DNA of 64,000 nt from Pleomorphomonas sp. (GCA_029976075.1 JARKNW010000012.1:62001-126000); one strand, 5' to 3'; counted from the stretch's first letter, positions 1 to 9,303 are shown. Program-made: numbers and translations. Notes: a model not told the origin generated them from the letters alone.

Positions 1-329
1 GCCTCGGCACAGGCGGGAAAGTCGGCGAGCAACCGATGACCGATGAAGTGAAAATCGCCGATCAGCGGCACATCGACGCCGACCCGATCGAGCCGCTCGC
101 GGATCCGTGGCACGGCGGCGGCGCTCTCATCGCGGTCGACCGTAATGCGGACAAGTTCCGAGCCAGCGCGGGCGAGCGCCATCACCTGCGCCACCGTTGC
201 ATCGACGTCGGCAGTATCCGTGTTGGTCATCGATTGAACGACGACGGGTGCATCGCCACCGATCGTTACCTTGCCGACAAAGACGGGAACCGAGCGGCGG
301 CGCGGCGCCGGACCAAAGGAGTTGGGCAT
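1..329 (-). CDS. ispG: 4-hydroxy-3-methylbut-2-enyl diphosphate synthase, N-terminal part (cut by window edge)
   Basis: This is the first ~109 codons of IspG (GcpE), the 4Fe-4S enzyme that makes HMBPP in the MEP isoprenoid pathway. Visible are an N-terminal [16 protein letters not shown] stretch, the [18 protein letters not shown] segment and [20 protein letters not shown], all typical of the TIM-barrel N-terminus. The iron-sulfur cysteines lie in the missing C-terminal part, left of the window. I chose the ATG at 327-329; the frame stays open upstream (a TTG lies 10 codons earlier), so the start is likely but not certain. The zur-like gene ends 14 bases upstream on the same strand, so the two may be co-transcribed. 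The identification is firm. Confidence 0.93.
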   Translation of the reverse strand, partial: MPNSFGPAPRRRSVPVFVGKVTIGGDAPVVVQSMTNTDTADVDATVAQVMALARAGSELVRITVDRDESAAAVPRIRERLDRVGVDVPLIGDFHFIGHRLLADFPACAE

Positions 330-343
330 TGCGTCGAGAATCC

Positions 344-862
344 TCAACTGTGGCTGTGCGAGTGATCGTGATGATGGCCACCGGCCCGGCAGGCGGCACA
401 AAGACCGCGCACCTCGAGGACCGAGGCTGACGGCGAAAAACCTTCCGCCGCCGCTATGCGGGTGAGCAAACCGCCAAGCTCGGCCGGTTCGGCCTCGGTA
501 GCCGAGCCGCACTCCTCGCAAAGAAGGAACACGAGCGGAGCCTCCGGCCCCGAGCTGGCATGCCCATGCTCGTCGATGCAGGCAAGAAAGGCGTTTCGGC
601 TCTCGATGCGGTGAGCGAAACGATGCGCAACCAGGAAATCAAGGGCACGATAAACGGAGATCGGGCTCGGCCGGCGTGCCTTTTCGGCTATGCGATCCAT
701 GATCTCGTAGGCGGACACCGGCGCATGGCTCTCAAGCATCGCCTCAAGCACCTGCCGCCGCTGCTCGGTGAGACGCAGTCCCTCATCGCGGCAACGCTCC
801 TCGGCGCGAGCAACGGCGCGACTGCGGCAGACCTGATGATCGTGGTCGGAATCGTTGAGCAA
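344..862 (-). CDS. zur: Fur-family regulator, Zur type, with His-rich tail
   Basis: A 172-residue Fur-family repressor most like Zur, the zinc uptake regulator. The winged helix covers about residues 25-85, with [13 protein letters not shown], the SAYEIMDRI helix and the recognition segment [14 protein letters not shown]. The dimerisation domain has the structural-zinc cysteines C115/C118 (CEECG) and C155/C158 (CAAC), and the GLCAAC segment matches Zur better than Fur. The protein ends in a run rich in His, Asp and Ser ([12 protein letters not shown]), which could bind metal. I chose the TTG at 860-862 because GGAGAG lies just upstream and family homology begins after it; an in-frame start at 931 would add 23 unrelated residues. 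A -10-like TATATACT sits upstream on this strand. Zinc specificity is inferred from family resemblance. Confidence 0.85.
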   Translation of the reverse strand: MLNDSDHDHQVCRSRAVARAEERCRDEGLRLTEQRRQVLEAMLESHAPVSAYEIMDRIAEKARRPSPISVYRALDFLVAHRFAHRIESRNAFLACIDEHGHASSGPEAPLVFLLCEECGSATEAEPAELGGLLTRIAAAEGFSPSASVLEVRGLCAACRAGGHHHDHSHSHS

Positions 863-960
863 GTCTCTCTCCAGGCATCCAACACAGTATATAGTCGCCC
901 GAACCGTCCGGAGAAAGACTGATTGTCGCACCGTCCGGCCTGTCTTCCAGGGGGACCGCC

Positions 961-1818
961 ATGCATTTTCCCGCCGTCGACCGCAGCATTCTGATCACCG
1001 GAGCCTCCTCCGGTATCGGCCTTGCCGCCGCCACCACCATGGCAGGGCGAGGTTGGAGGGTATTTGCGACAGTGCGCCGCGCTGAGGATGGCGAGCGCCT
1101 CGCCTCCATACCCGGCGTAACGCCCCTTCTCATGGATTATGCCGATTCCGGCTCGATCGCCGCCACCGCCGACGCGGTGCTTGAAGCGACAGGCGGTCGG
1201 CTTGGCGCGCTCTACAACAACGGAGCCTATGGCCAGCCCGGGGCGCTCGAAGATCTGTCCACCGAAGTGCTCCGACACGTGTTCGAGGTCAACGTGCTCG
1301 GCTGGCACGATCTCACGCGCCGCTTGATCCCTTCGATGCGCCGAGCCGGAGCGGGACGCATCGTCATGTGCTCGTCGATCCTCGGCTTCCTGTCGATGCC
1401 CTATCGCGGGGCCTACAACGCTTCCAAGCATGCCATCGAAGGGCTGGCCGACAGCTGGCGGCTGGAACTGATCGATGCCGGTATCCACGTGGCCACCATC
1501 CAGCCCGGACCGATTGCCACCAGCTTTTCTTCGACCGCGATGAAGAAGTTCCATGAAAACGTCGATATAGGGGGCTCCGCAAACGCCGCCGGCTATCGTC
1601 AGCGGCTCGCCGATATGCAGCGGCCGCCAGAAGCGTCCTTCTTCAGAAAGCCGCCGGAGGCCGTGGTGGATTGCCTCGTCCATGCCTGCGAATCAGCCCG
1701 GCCCCGCCCCTACTACCGGGTGACATGGCTCACCAAGGGAGCCGCGGTGGCCAAGCATCTCTTGCCGGCCTCCTGGTTCGTCGCCTTACTGCATCGCGCG
1801 GCAAAAGCCGGCAATTGA
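961..1818 (+). CDS. SDR family NAD(P)-dependent oxidoreductase
   Basis: A 285-residue classical short-chain dehydrogenase. The Rossmann glycine motif TGASSGIG is at residues 13-20, an NNGAYG segment near 86-91 replaces the usual NNAG, the catalytic Ser lies in MCSSILG near 138-139, and the YNASK motif gives Tyr152 and Lys156. The length exceeds the usual 250, with a C-terminal extension containing HLLPASWFVALLHRAA that could touch membrane. The class resembles the DHRS/retinol-dehydrogenase-like SDRs found in many alphaproteobacteria; the substrate cannot be told from sequence. The ATG follows an AGGGGG ribosome binding site. It is transcribed away from zur, sharing a 98-base divergent region. 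Confidence 0.88.
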   Translation: MHFPAVDRSILITGASSGIGLAAATTMAGRGWRVFATVRRAEDGERLASIPGVTPLLMDYADSGSIAATADAVLEATGGRLGALYNNGAYGQPGALEDLSTEVLRHVFEVNVLGWHDLTRRLIPSMRRAGAGRIVMCSSILGFLSMPYRGAYNASKHAIEGLADSWRLELIDAGIHVATIQPGPIATSFSSTAMKKFHENVDIGGSANAAGYRQRLADMQRPPEASFFRKPPEAVVDCLVHACESARPRPYYRVTWLTKGAAVAKHLLPASWFVALLHRAAKAGN

Positions 1819-1991
1819 CGAGCACGGGCAATATCTTAGATGCAAGGCCGCCCAAGCGCGGCAGCACTTTGGCCTGCCTGCGAAACGGGCGGAAAACAGC
1901 GGCTTTCAGCTTCACATCACCGACATCATCAGCGTAGAGTATGCGGGCGTGGGGCCGGCTCGTACGCCGCCTCGGTGAAGGAGAGCGTGAG

Positions 1992-2549
1992 GTGACGATC
2001 GCCGTCTCGCCGGACGCACACCCGGCGCTGGTGCTGAACGCGGACTATCGTCCGCTCAGTTATTTCCCCTTGTCGCTGTGGTCCTGGCAGGATGCGATCA
2101 AGGCGGTTTTCCTCGACCGGGTCAATATCGTTTCCGAGTACGACGTGCTGGTGCGCAGCCCGAGCTTCGAGTTCCATCTACCGTCGGTCGTCTCGCTCAA
2201 GACCTTCGTCAAGCCGTCGCGCCAACCGGCCTTCACCCGCTTCAACGTCTTCCTGCGCGACCGTTTCGAGTGCCAGTATTGCGGCAGTCGCGAGGACCTG
2301 ACCTTCGATCACCTGATCCCGCGCTCGAAGGGGGGACAGACCACCTGGGAGAACGTGGTCGCGGCCTGTTCGGCCTGCAACCTCAAGAAGGCAGACAAGA
2401 CCGTCTCGGAAGTGGGCATGACGCTCGCCGGCCCGCCGTTCGCGCCGACCGTCCATGACCTGCACAACAATGGCCGGCTTTTCCCGCCCAATCATCTTCA
2501 CAAGAGTTGGCTGGACTTTCTCTACTGGGATGTCGAGCTCGATCCTTGA
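1992..2549 (+). CDS. HNH endonuclease
   Basis: A 185-residue HNH nuclease of the compact type widespread in alphaproteobacteria. Zinc-ribbon-like CQYC is at residues 94-97 and CSAC at 126-129. They flank the HNH core DHLIPRSKGG (Asp106-His107) and ENVV (Asn121). The N-terminus PALVLNADYRPLSYFPLSLW is the conserved lead segment of this family. I chose the GTG at 1992-1994: AAGGAG lies 8-9 bases upstream and the family starts here, whereas the ATG at 1941 adds 17 unconserved residues. The protein is not obviously part of a restriction or phage module; its role is unknown, though conservation suggests a housekeeping function. Confidence 0.88.
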   Translation: MTIAVSPDAHPALVLNADYRPLSYFPLSLWSWQDAIKAVFLDRVNIVSEYDVLVRSPSFEFHLPSVVSLKTFVKPSRQPAFTRFNVFLRDRFECQYCGSREDLTFDHLIPRSKGGQTTWENVVAACSACNLKKADKTVSEVGMTLAGPPFAPTVHDLHNNGRLFPPNHLHKSWLDFLYWDVELDP

Positions 2550-2555
2550 GAAGGA

Positions 2556-4688
2556 TCAGGCAAGAAGATGCTCGACCGCCTGCTTTTCGCGAGCGATGCG
2601 GCGCAGGATTTCCGACCGCACCGTCGGCGCACCGAAGTAATAGCCTTGCAGCTCGTGACAGCCGGCGCGTTTCAGTGCCTCGGCCTCTTCTGCCATTTCG
2701 ATGCCTTCGGCGGTCACCTCGGCCCCCAGGGTCTCCGCCAGTGCCACCGCCGCTTGCACGAGGCTCTGTGACGCCGGATCGCGGATCACGTCGATCACCA
2801 CGGATCGATCGATCTTCACCTTGTCGAAGGCGAACCGACGCAGGTAGGCAACCGACGAGAAACCTGTTCCGAAGTCATCGAGCGCCACCGATACGCCGAG
2901 AGCGTGCAGGGCTTCGACACTGCGGCGCGCCCGCTCTGGTTCGGACACGAGGAAACTCTCGGTGATGTCGAGTTCGAGTCTCTCCGGCGGCATGCCCGCC
3001 GACTTGAGGATGGCACCAAGCGCGTCGGGAAACCCCGGATCGCGGAACTGGGCGGCAAACACGTTGACGACCATCTTGAGATCGCCAAACGACCGGGCAT
3101 CGCGGGCAACGCGACGCAGCACATAGGTACCGATCAGATCACTCATCCCAGCTTCTTCGGCGACGGCGAGGAAAACCACCGGGCTGATCGGACCGCCGGG
3201 CCGGATCCAGCGGATCAGGGCCTCGACTGCCGAAATGCTGCCCGTCTTGGCCGAGACAACCGGCTGATAGTGCACCTGAAGGCCGTCGTTCGCCACCGCC
3301 TCGCGCAGCTCGGCGGCCAGCGCCGCCCGGGCCTGACGATCGGCATCCATGACGGCATCATAGAGATCGACGCGATTCTTGCCGCCGGCCTTGGCGACAT
3401 ACATGGCCACGTCGGCCCGTCGCACCAGTTCGCCCGGCGTCAGGTTGCCATCGACGTCAACGGCCACACCCACCGAGCAGCCCACCTTTACGGTGCGCCC
3501 TTCGAAATCGAAGGCCTCATCGAGAAAATCGACAAAGCTCTCTCCGAGGGCACGAGCACGCTCAGCCGGCATGTCCCCCTCGACAACCACAGCGAACTCG
3601 TCGCCGCCAAGCCGGGCCAGCGTACCGTCCTCGCCGACCAGAGCACGGAAACCGGCCGCAGTTGCCCGGATCAACCGATCGCCGACGTCATGGCCATAGG
3701 TATCGTTCACTTCCTTGAAGCCGTCGAGATCGGCAAACAACACCGCGATGGAATGGCGCGGGTTGGCATAGGCGTCGGCAAGCCGCTGATGGAAGGAGGC
3801 TCGGTTCGGCAAACCGGACAGCGGATCGTGGCTCGCCGCGTGGCGGGCCGTCGTTTCGTCGTGCCGCAGCCCGCTCATCATCTTCCAGATGGTCACGACG
3901 AGCACCGCCATGACCACAAACAGCAACAGCAGCACGGCCAGCACTGGCAGACGTGCGCGCTCCATTGCCTCCGTGCCGGACACACGCGGCTCCCATCCAA
4001 TGGAACCGAGCAGAGCACCAGCGGCCGAAACCAGCGGAACGGTATCTGACCCAACCGGTGCCGGACCAAAGACAAGGTGCTTGACACCGAGCGCTTCGGC
4101 CATGGCCGTGAACTGCGTTCCGGTCACCGACCGACCCACCAGAAGATAACGTTGGGAACCGGTCGAAGCAGTCCCGGTACCCGGCTCGATCTTCTGGACA
4201 CCCACCACCAGTGGGCCGAGACGCGATTGAACAAAGCCGGATGCCGACTGATCGGGGCGCTGAAGCGCGGCTGCGACAAGCGTTGCGACATCGGCGCGAC
4301 TGACGCCGACCCCATCGGGGCCAACGGCCTTCCCCTTGTGGAACGCGCGCAACGGCGCGCCACCGACATCGACGATCAGCAACGTATCAAAGATGCGCTC
4401 ACTCTCGGCCGGAACGCTGAAAGCATCCGCGGAACCGGCAGCGACCTCCCCCAATGCCTTGGCATTCCAAGCGGCAAACTCTGTGGCAGCAAGGTTCATC
4501 CGGGCGAGGGACTCATCTTTCAGCACCTCGACCACGCGCGCAATGCCACGCCGATCAATGTCGTTCACCTCGGCAGCCATGCGTGCCATGGCCAGATAAA
4601 CCACGGCCGCGGCGGCGAGCGCCGTCAGCGCGGTCGGGACGACCACACCGAAGACAAACTCCAGCCAGCGGCGGTTGGCGAAAATCAA
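2556..4688 (-). CDS. Membrane GGDEF-EAL protein with CHASE4-like sensor
   Basis: A 710-residue cyclic-di-GMP protein. TM1 is at about 10-36, a periplasmic CHASE4-like sensor at 37-240, TM2 at 247-268, GGDEF at ~285-440 and EAL at ~455-700. The diguanylate cyclase signature GGDEF is intact at 361-365. The phosphodiesterase motifs are also intact: EALIRW (489-494), LDITES, DDFGTGFSS (604 on) and EGIE (661-664). The protein could therefore make or degrade c-di-GMP depending on the signal. The likely start is a TTG at 4686-4688, since a stop lies only five codons further upstream. It ends 6 bases from the HNH gene end (convergent), and its 5' side is divergent from the EamA gene. Confidence 0.93.
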   Translation of the reverse strand: MIFANRRWLEFVFGVVVPTALTALAAAAVVYLAMARMAAEVNDIDRRGIARVVEVLKDESLARMNLAATEFAAWNAKALGEVAAGSADAFSVPAESERIFDTLLIVDVGGAPLRAFHKGKAVGPDGVGVSRADVATLVAAALQRPDQSASGFVQSRLGPLVVGVQKIEPGTGTASTGSQRYLLVGRSVTGTQFTAMAEALGVKHLVFGPAPVGSDTVPLVSAAGALLGSIGWEPRVSGTEAMERARLPVLAVLLLLFVVMAVLVVTIWKMMSGLRHDETTARHAASHDPLSGLPNRASFHQRLADAYANPRHSIAVLFADLDGFKEVNDTYGHDVGDRLIRATAAGFRALVGEDGTLARLGGDEFAVVVEGDMPAERARALGESFVDFLDEAFDFEGRTVKVGCSVGVAVDVDGNLTPGELVRRADVAMYVAKAGGKNRVDLYDAVMDADRQARAALAAELREAVANDGLQVHYQPVVSAKTGSISAVEALIRWIRPGGPISPVVFLAVAEEAGMSDLIGTYVLRRVARDARSFGDLKMVVNVFAAQFRDPGFPDALGAILKSAGMPPERLELDITESFLVSEPERARRSVEALHALGVSVALDDFGTGFSSVAYLRRFAFDKVKIDRSVVIDVIRDPASQSLVQAAVALAETLGAEVTAEGIEMAEEAEALKRAGCHELQGYYFGAPTVRSEILRRIAREKQAVEHLLA

Positions 4689-4837
4689 TGCAATGATCCA
4701 TTAGTTCAATCTTGCGCAACTTACCGGCATACCGTTAAAGCCTCGCAAATTCGTTCGCATGCTCCCCGAAAAATACAGAGCCTCTTGTCCGCAGGCGTGC
4801 AACGGTCCCCCAGGAAATCAGGAACCAGGCGAAGCTC

Positions 4838-5734
4838 ATGTCGAACCGCGTCCGTGCAACCCTGATCGGCCTTACCGCCATTCTCATGTGGTCGATGCTG
4901 GGTGTCTTCACCGGCGGCTCAGGGGCCGCACCACCCTTTCTGCTCAATGCCTTGTGCTTTGGCCTTTCCGGATCGATCGCCACGATCTGGTTGATCCTCC
5001 GCGGTCGTGCCAGCGTCCTGAAACAGCCGGCCAAGGTCTGGGTGGTGGGGACGCTAGGCCTTTTCGGATATCACGCCCTTTACTTTACGGCGCTGCGCAC
5101 CGCGCCGCTGGTCGAAGCCGGCCTCATAAACTATCTCTGGCCACTGCTCATCGTGCTTTTTTCCGGTCTCCTGCCTGGCGAGCGGCTGCGTGCCCATCAC
5201 CTTGTCGGCGTCGTCCTGGGCTTTTGCGGCGCTGCGCTTCTGGTGACGGCCGGCCGGTCGCTTACGCTCGAGGGCGGATATGCGTTCGGCTATCTCGCGG
5301 CCTTCCTCGCCGCCGTGGTCTGGGCTGGCTATTCCGTCATCTCGCGGCGCTTTGCCGGCGTACCCTCGGAAGCCGTCGCCGGCTTCTGCCTGGCAACGGC
5401 CGTCCTCAGCCTTCTCTGTCATGTTCTTTTCGAACAGACGGTGCTTCCATCCAGTCCGTTCGAATGGCTGATGGTGCTGCTGCTCGGTGCCTTCCCGGTA
5501 GGGCTCGCCTTCTTCGTCTGGGATCATGGCGTCAAGCACGGCGACATTCAGCTGATCGGCACGGTCTCCTATGCCACGCCGGTGCTCTCGACGCTGCTGC
5601 TGACCCTTACCGGCTACGGTGCGCTCGGCTGGACGACGGCGGTCGCCTGCGCTCTCGTAACCCTTGGCGCCATTATCGCCGCATGGGATGCACTTCCCTT
5701 CCGTCGTAGGACCGCCAAGCGGGCGGTTACCTGA
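4838..5734 (+). CDS. EamA/DMT-family transporter
   Basis: A 298-residue inner-membrane protein with about ten hydrophobic helices arranged as two EamA repeats (roughly 5-135 and 150-285). The first helix is LIGLTAILMWSMLGVF. Segments such as FTALRTAPLVEAGLINYLWPLL and the repeat-2 GDIQLIGTVSYATPVLSTLLL are typical of the drug/metabolite transporter superfamily. Members export amino acids, metabolites or drugs; the substrate here cannot be assigned. Its last 8 bases overlap the end of the convergent gloB gene. The ATG follows an AGGCGAAG stretch. Confidence 0.9.
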   Translation: MSNRVRATLIGLTAILMWSMLGVFTGGSGAAPPFLLNALCFGLSGSIATIWLILRGRASVLKQPAKVWVVGTLGLFGYHALYFTALRTAPLVEAGLINYLWPLLIVLFSGLLPGERLRAHHLVGVVLGFCGAALLVTAGRSLTLEGGYAFGYLAAFLAAVVWAGYSVISRRFAGVPSEAVAGFCLATAVLSLLCHVLFEQTVLPSSPFEWLMVLLLGAFPVGLAFFVWDHGVKHGDIQLIGTVSYATPVLSTLLLTLTGYGALGWTTAVACALVTLGAIIAAWDALPFRRRTAKRAVT

Positions 5735-6497
5735 AAGAATCCTTTCGTCGCCGCAACTCGGCAAACACCTCGACGGCTGGCTGCCCTACCATTCCCAAGC
5801 TTTCAGCGAGCCGTGGATCTCCGGCTCTCAGGAAGGGATTGGTGAGAAGCTCTCGCTGAAGCGTCACCGGCACAGTCGGCTGTCCGGCAGCGCGCAACAC
5901 CTCCACTTCGGCAAGCCGCTCGGCAAGCGATGCATTCTGGGGATCGACCGAAAGCGCAAAGCGGCCGTTGGAGGCCGTGTATTCATGGCCCGGACAGATG
6001 ACGGTCTCCGGCGGCAGCGCAGCAAGACGGAGAAGCGACTCCCACATTTCCGCCGCGCTGCCCTCGAACAAACGGCCACAGCCGAGGGAGAACAGCGTAT
6101 CGCCGGAAAACAGCGCCCGCGCCATTGGAGCGTGGTAGACGACGTGGCCGCGCGTATGGCCGGGCGTAGCGATAACCCGGAAATCCAGCGGGCCGACGGA
6201 AAGGCTTTCGCCATCGTGCACCGCTCGATCGAGCGGCGGCAGGCGATGGATGTCGGCGGCGGCGCCGATGAGCTTTGCACCGGTGCGCTCGACAATCGCG
6301 GCTGCGCCTTCGATATGGTCGCGGTGATGATGGGTGAGAAGAATGGCATCGAGCCGACCGCCCGATACATCGACGGCAGCCAGGATCGGCGCTGCCTCCG
6401 GTGCGTCGATGACCACGGCCGTTCCGCTTTCCCCATCGCGCAGGAGATAGGCGTAGTTATCGCCAAGACAGGCGATGACGTCGATCTTAGGGACCAT
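5727..6497 (-). CDS. gloB: Hydroxyacylglutathione hydrolase (glyoxalase II)
   Basis: A 256-residue metallo-beta-lactamase-fold enzyme that hydrolyses S-lactoylglutathione, completing methylglyoxal detoxification in the cytoplasm. The metal motif THHHRDH is at residues 55-61. Further ligands lie in TPGHTRGH, FSGDTLFSLGCGRLFEG and CPGHEYT, and the C-terminal segment FLRAGDP is the glyoxalase II glutathione-binding region. Length matches the family. The ATG at 6495-6497 is preceded by AAGGAGG at good spacing. It is divergent from the methyltransferase gene, a pairing common in rhizobia. Confidence 0.95.
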   Translation of the reverse strand: MVPKIDVIACLGDNYAYLLRDGESGTAVVIDAPEAAPILAAVDVSGGRLDAILLTHHHRDHIEGAAAIVERTGAKLIGAAADIHRLPPLDRAVHDGESLSVGPLDFRVIATPGHTRGHVVYHAPMARALFSGDTLFSLGCGRLFEGSAAEMWESLLRLAALPPETVICPGHEYTASNGRFALSVDPQNASLAERLAEVEVLRAAGQPTVPVTLQRELLTNPFLRAGDPRLAESLGMVGQPAVEVFAELRRRKDSFR

Positions 6498-6604
6498 CGG
6501 GAGCCTCCTTTACGGGCCTCGCAAAAAAGCGGCCGTCGCCCATTGCGGTCGGGCGACAGTCGATCAATATGGCGGAAAGGGCAAGGGCGCCCCCGGAGCC
6601 GCGC

Positions 6605-7363
6605 ATGTTTCTCGACGTCGTCGATCTCAGGGATTTCTATTCGAGCGATCTCGGACACGTCATCCGGCCCATCCTCACCGACCATTTCCGGAAGATCTGG
6701 CCGAGCGTCGCCGGTGACCGGCTGGCCGGCCTGGGCTTTGCCACGCCTTACCTAGCGCCATTCCGCGATGAGGCCGATCGCACTCTGGCCCTGATGCCGG
6801 CGGCTCAGGGAGCGGTCAACTGGCCAGCTGGCGGCCCTTCGGCCTCGGCGCTGGTCTGCGATGACATGCTGCCTCTTCCGGACTCGTCCATCGACCGACT
6901 TCTCATCATCCACGCTCTCGAAATGGCCAATGATCCGGCCGAGCTCCTGAAAGAAGCCTGGCGCGTCCTGTCGCCGGGCGGAAGGGTTCTGGCAGTCGTG
7001 CCCAACCGACGGGGACTCTGGGCGCGCGTCGACACCTCGCCCTTCGGCTACGGGCGACCTTTCTCGCGTGGTCAGATCACCAAGCTCTTGCGAGAAACAT
7101 CCTTCTCGCCCACCGCGTGGGACGAGGCGCTCTACGTGATGCCGGTACCCCGTCGCCATTTTATGCATGCCAGCGCCCGCTGGGAGGCGATCGGTTCACG
7201 CCTGTGGCCCGCCTTTGCCGGCGTCATCCTGGTGGAAGCGGCCAAACACCTTCATCAGGGGGTGCCGGTCATCCGGCGCGTGCGCTCGCCGGCCATTCGC
7301 CCGGTATTGCTGCCGTCGCCGGCCGGCTTGCCGAGCCCGCACCGCGCCGCCCCCCTCTCCTGA
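6605..7363 (+). CDS. Class I SAM-dependent methyltransferase
   Basis: A 252-residue methyltransferase-fold protein. A GLGFATPYL glycine segment lies near residues 40-48, then the acidic strand ALVCDDMLPLPDSSID, the post-motif LLIIHALEMANDP, and the LSPGGRVLAVVPNRRGLWAR segment typical of Methyltransf_11 proteins that sit beside gloB in rhizobia. The substrate is unknown. I chose the ATG at 6605 because GGAG lies six bases upstream and the conserved D-V-V-D-L-R-D-F-Y N-terminus follows; an ATG at 6569 adds 12 unconserved residues. The gene ends two bases from the convergent metW. Confidence 0.85.
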   Translation: MFLDVVDLRDFYSSDLGHVIRPILTDHFRKIWPSVAGDRLAGLGFATPYLAPFRDEADRTLALMPAAQGAVNWPAGGPSASALVCDDMLPLPDSSIDRLLIIHALEMANDPAELLKEAWRVLSPGGRVLAVVPNRRGLWARVDTSPFGYGRPFSRGQITKLLRETSFSPTAWDEALYVMPVPRRHFMHASARWEAIGSRLWPAFAGVILVEAAKHLHQGVPVIRRVRSPAIRPVLLPSPAGLPSPHRAAPLS

Positions 7364-7365
7364 TC

Positions 7366-8001
7366 TCAGCGACCTTCGCGCGACAGCAGGAAGACGGCCT
7401 GCGCTCCGAGCACGTTCCAGACGATCCAAGGCAGGCTGAACGGCAACCGTTTGCCGGAACCGTCGAGGACGATCGCCTGATCGACATGGGCGCCCACGTC
7501 TTCTGCCAGTTCGACGAAGTCACGAATGGTACAGAAATGGATGTTGGGCGTGTCGTACCAGGAATATGGCAGACGCTTGCTCACCGGCATGCGGCCAAGG
7601 AACATTAGCCGGAAGCGCACGTCGAGATGACCGAAGTTCGGCAACGACACGACGACGCGCCGGCCAATACGCAGCATCTCGTCGAGCACGCGGCGGGCGT
7701 TGCGTGTCGCCTGGATGGTGTGACTCAGCACCACGTAGTCGAACGACTGGTCCGGATACTGCACGAGGTCGCTGTCGGCATCGCCCTGAATCACCGAAAG
7801 GCCACGCCCCACGGCAGCGTTGACGCCCTCCTGACCGATCTCGATGCCCCGTGCGTCGACACCACGGGTACGTTCGAGGAGTTCCAGCAGCGCGCCGTCG
7901 CCGCAGCCGATGTCGAGCACGCGGGAGCCCGGCTCGATCAGATCGGCGATCAGCTTGAGGTCGATACGGACGTCGGAAGTAAGGTCGGCGAGGTCGGTCA
8001 T
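7366..8001 (-). CDS. metW: Methionine biosynthesis protein MetW
   Basis: A 211-residue methyltransferase-like protein. The SAM-binding glycine motif [12 protein letters not shown] is at about residues 28-39, followed by GIEIGQEGV, the QGDADSDL segment and [11 protein letters not shown], then the MetW-specific [19 protein letters not shown] and [15 protein letters not shown]. MetW works with MetX in homoserine acylation for methionine synthesis in many proteobacteria; its exact biochemical role is less settled. It overlaps metX by four bases (ATGA), so the pair is translationally coupled. Confidence 0.95.
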   Translation of the reverse strand: MTDLADLTSDVRIDLKLIADLIEPGSRVLDIGCGDGALLELLERTRGVDARGIEIGQEGVNAAVGRGLSVIQGDADSDLVQYPDQSFDYVVLSHTIQATRNARRVLDEMLRIGRRVVVSLPNFGHLDVRFRLMFLGRMPVSKRLPYSWYDTPNIHFCTIRDFVELAEDVGAHVDQAIVLDGSGKRLPFSLPWIVWNVLGAQAVFLLSREGR

Positions 8002-9263
8002 CGATTTTCCTCCGCCGCCGGTCCGGCAATGCCGCGCGCCCGCGCGGCGCCGCTCAAGAAGCCGCGCACGATGCGGAACTGTTCGGGAATATCCAGCAGG
8101 AAGCTGTCGTGGCCGCGATCACTTTCGATCTCCACGAAGCTGACAGGCGCCCCTGCCGCATTGAGCGCGTGCACGACCGCCCGGCTCTCGGGAGTCGGAT
8201 ACAGCCAGTCGGACGTGAACGAGAGCACACAGAAGCGGGTCTTGGTGCCTCTGAACACGTTGGCGAGCACGCCACCATGGTCGGCGGCGAGGTCGAAATA
8301 ATCGGTCGCTCGCGTGACATAGAGGTAGGAGTTGGCATCGAAGCGATCGACGAAGGTCATCCCCTGATGCCTGAGATAACTTTCGATCTGGAAGTCAGCG
8401 TCGAAGCCGAAGGCGACCGTTTCGCGATCCTGCAGGTTCCGGCCGAACTTCTGATGCAGCGAGCGATCTGACATATAGGTGATGTGAGCCGCCATGCGCG
8501 CGACGGCGAGGCCCTTCTTCGGATTGAGCCCCAGCTCGAGATAGCGGCCACCACTCCAGTCGGGATCCGCCATCACCGCCTGTCGGCCGACTTCGTGGAA
8601 GGCGATGTTCTGCGAGGAGTGGCGATAGCTTGTGGCGATCGCCACCGTCGAAAAGACCCGCTCGGGATAGCTGGCCGCCCACTGCAGCGCCTGCATGCCG
8701 CCCATCGAGCCGCCGACCACCGCGAACAGTTGGTCGATGCCGAGCCCCGAGACCAGCATGGCCTGCGCCCGGACCATATCGGCGATGGTCACCACGGGCA
8801 GGTCGAGGCCATAGGGCTTGCCGGTTTCCGGATTGGTGCTGGCCGGCCCCGTCGTACCGAGGCACCCCCCAAGCACGTTGGAACAGATGACGAAAAAGCG
8901 GTCGGTGTCGATCGGCTTGCCCGGGCCGACCATCAATGTCCACCACCCCGGCTTGCCGGTGACCGGATTGGTGCTGGCAACATGCTGGTCGCCGGTCAAT
9001 GCATGGCAGATCAGGATGGCGTTGGATCGGTCGGCGTTGAGCTCGCCATAGGTCTGATAGGCGATTTGCCAGGGTGCAATGGCCGGACCTGCGTCGAGGG
9101 TCAGCGGCGCGTCCATACCGAAGCGCATGACGAGGCTCGAAGGATTGTCGGCCTCGTTGCGACGCAGGCTCGCCTGCGCATCGGTCTCGGTAAGGGTCGC
9201 GTCCAGCATCGTCGTATCAGCATCCGGCAGCATTCGGACCGCAGGCATCATGCCTGCGACCAC
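7998..9263 (-). CDS. metX: Homoserine O-acetyltransferase
   Basis: An alpha/beta-hydrolase that acylates L-homoserine, the first committed step of methionine synthesis. The nucleophile elbow GGSMGG, the Asp in SFTSDWLYP and the His in RGHDSFLLD form the catalytic triad. [16 protein letters not shown] and [11 protein letters not shown] are family hallmarks. The start is uncertain: the longest frame opens with GTG at 9263, giving a Met-rich N-terminus (residues 1, 5, 6, 11 and 19 can all serve as starts) with no strong ribosome binding site for any. Family homology begins near [11 protein letters not shown] perfect 9-1-9 inverted repeat covers this start region. Whether the acyl donor is acetyl- or succinyl-CoA is not decided by sequence inspection. 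Confidence 0.94.
   Translation of the reverse strand: MVAGMMPAVRMLPDADTTMLDATLTETDAQASLRRNEADNPSSLVMRFGMDAPLTLDAGPAIAPWQIAYQTYGELNADRSNAILICHALTGDQHVASTNPVTGKPGWWTLMVGPGKPIDTDRFFVICSNVLGGCLGTTGPASTNPETGKPYGLDLPVVTIADMVRAQAMLVSGLGIDQLFAVVGGSMGGMQALQWAASYPERVFSTVAIATSYRHSSQNIAFHEVGRQAVMADPDWSGGRYLELGLNPKKGLAVARMAAHITYMSDRSLHQKFGRNLQDRETVAFGFDADFQIESYLRHQGMTFVDRFDANSYLYVTRATDYFDLAADHGGVLANVFRGTKTRFCVLSFTSDWLYPTPESRAVVHALNAAGAPVSFVEIESDRGHDSFLLDIPEQFRIVRGFLSGAARARGIAGPAAEENR
9240..9258. promoter_or_regulatory. Perfect 9-1-9 inverted repeat at the metX start
   Basis: CGCAGGCAT, one base, ATGCCTGCG. The repeat overlaps the first possible metX codons and lies just downstream of the promoter-like pair at 9275-9303. 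It could be an operator for a methionine regulator or an RNA hairpin masking the start. No riboswitch-like structure was seen here. Function is inferred from position only. Confidence 0.45.
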
Positions 9264-9274
9264 GAAGGAGGTTA

Positions 9275-9303
9275 GCTATCGGAACGGGGACGCTAAATGT
9301 CAA
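9275..9303 (-). promoter_or_regulatory. Putative metX promoter
   Basis: On the minus strand a perfect -35 TTGACA (9303-9298) is followed after 17 bases by GATAGC (9280-9275), a weak -10. A transcript starting here would begin at or just before the first possible metX codon. The 83-base gap to the upstream gene leaves no room for the SAM-II riboswitch often found before alphaproteobacterial metX. Confidence 0.45.

Noticed and set aside
1819-1991. Hidden gene between the SDR and HNH genes
   Set aside because: Only short frames without ribosome binding sites or protein-like composition are present.
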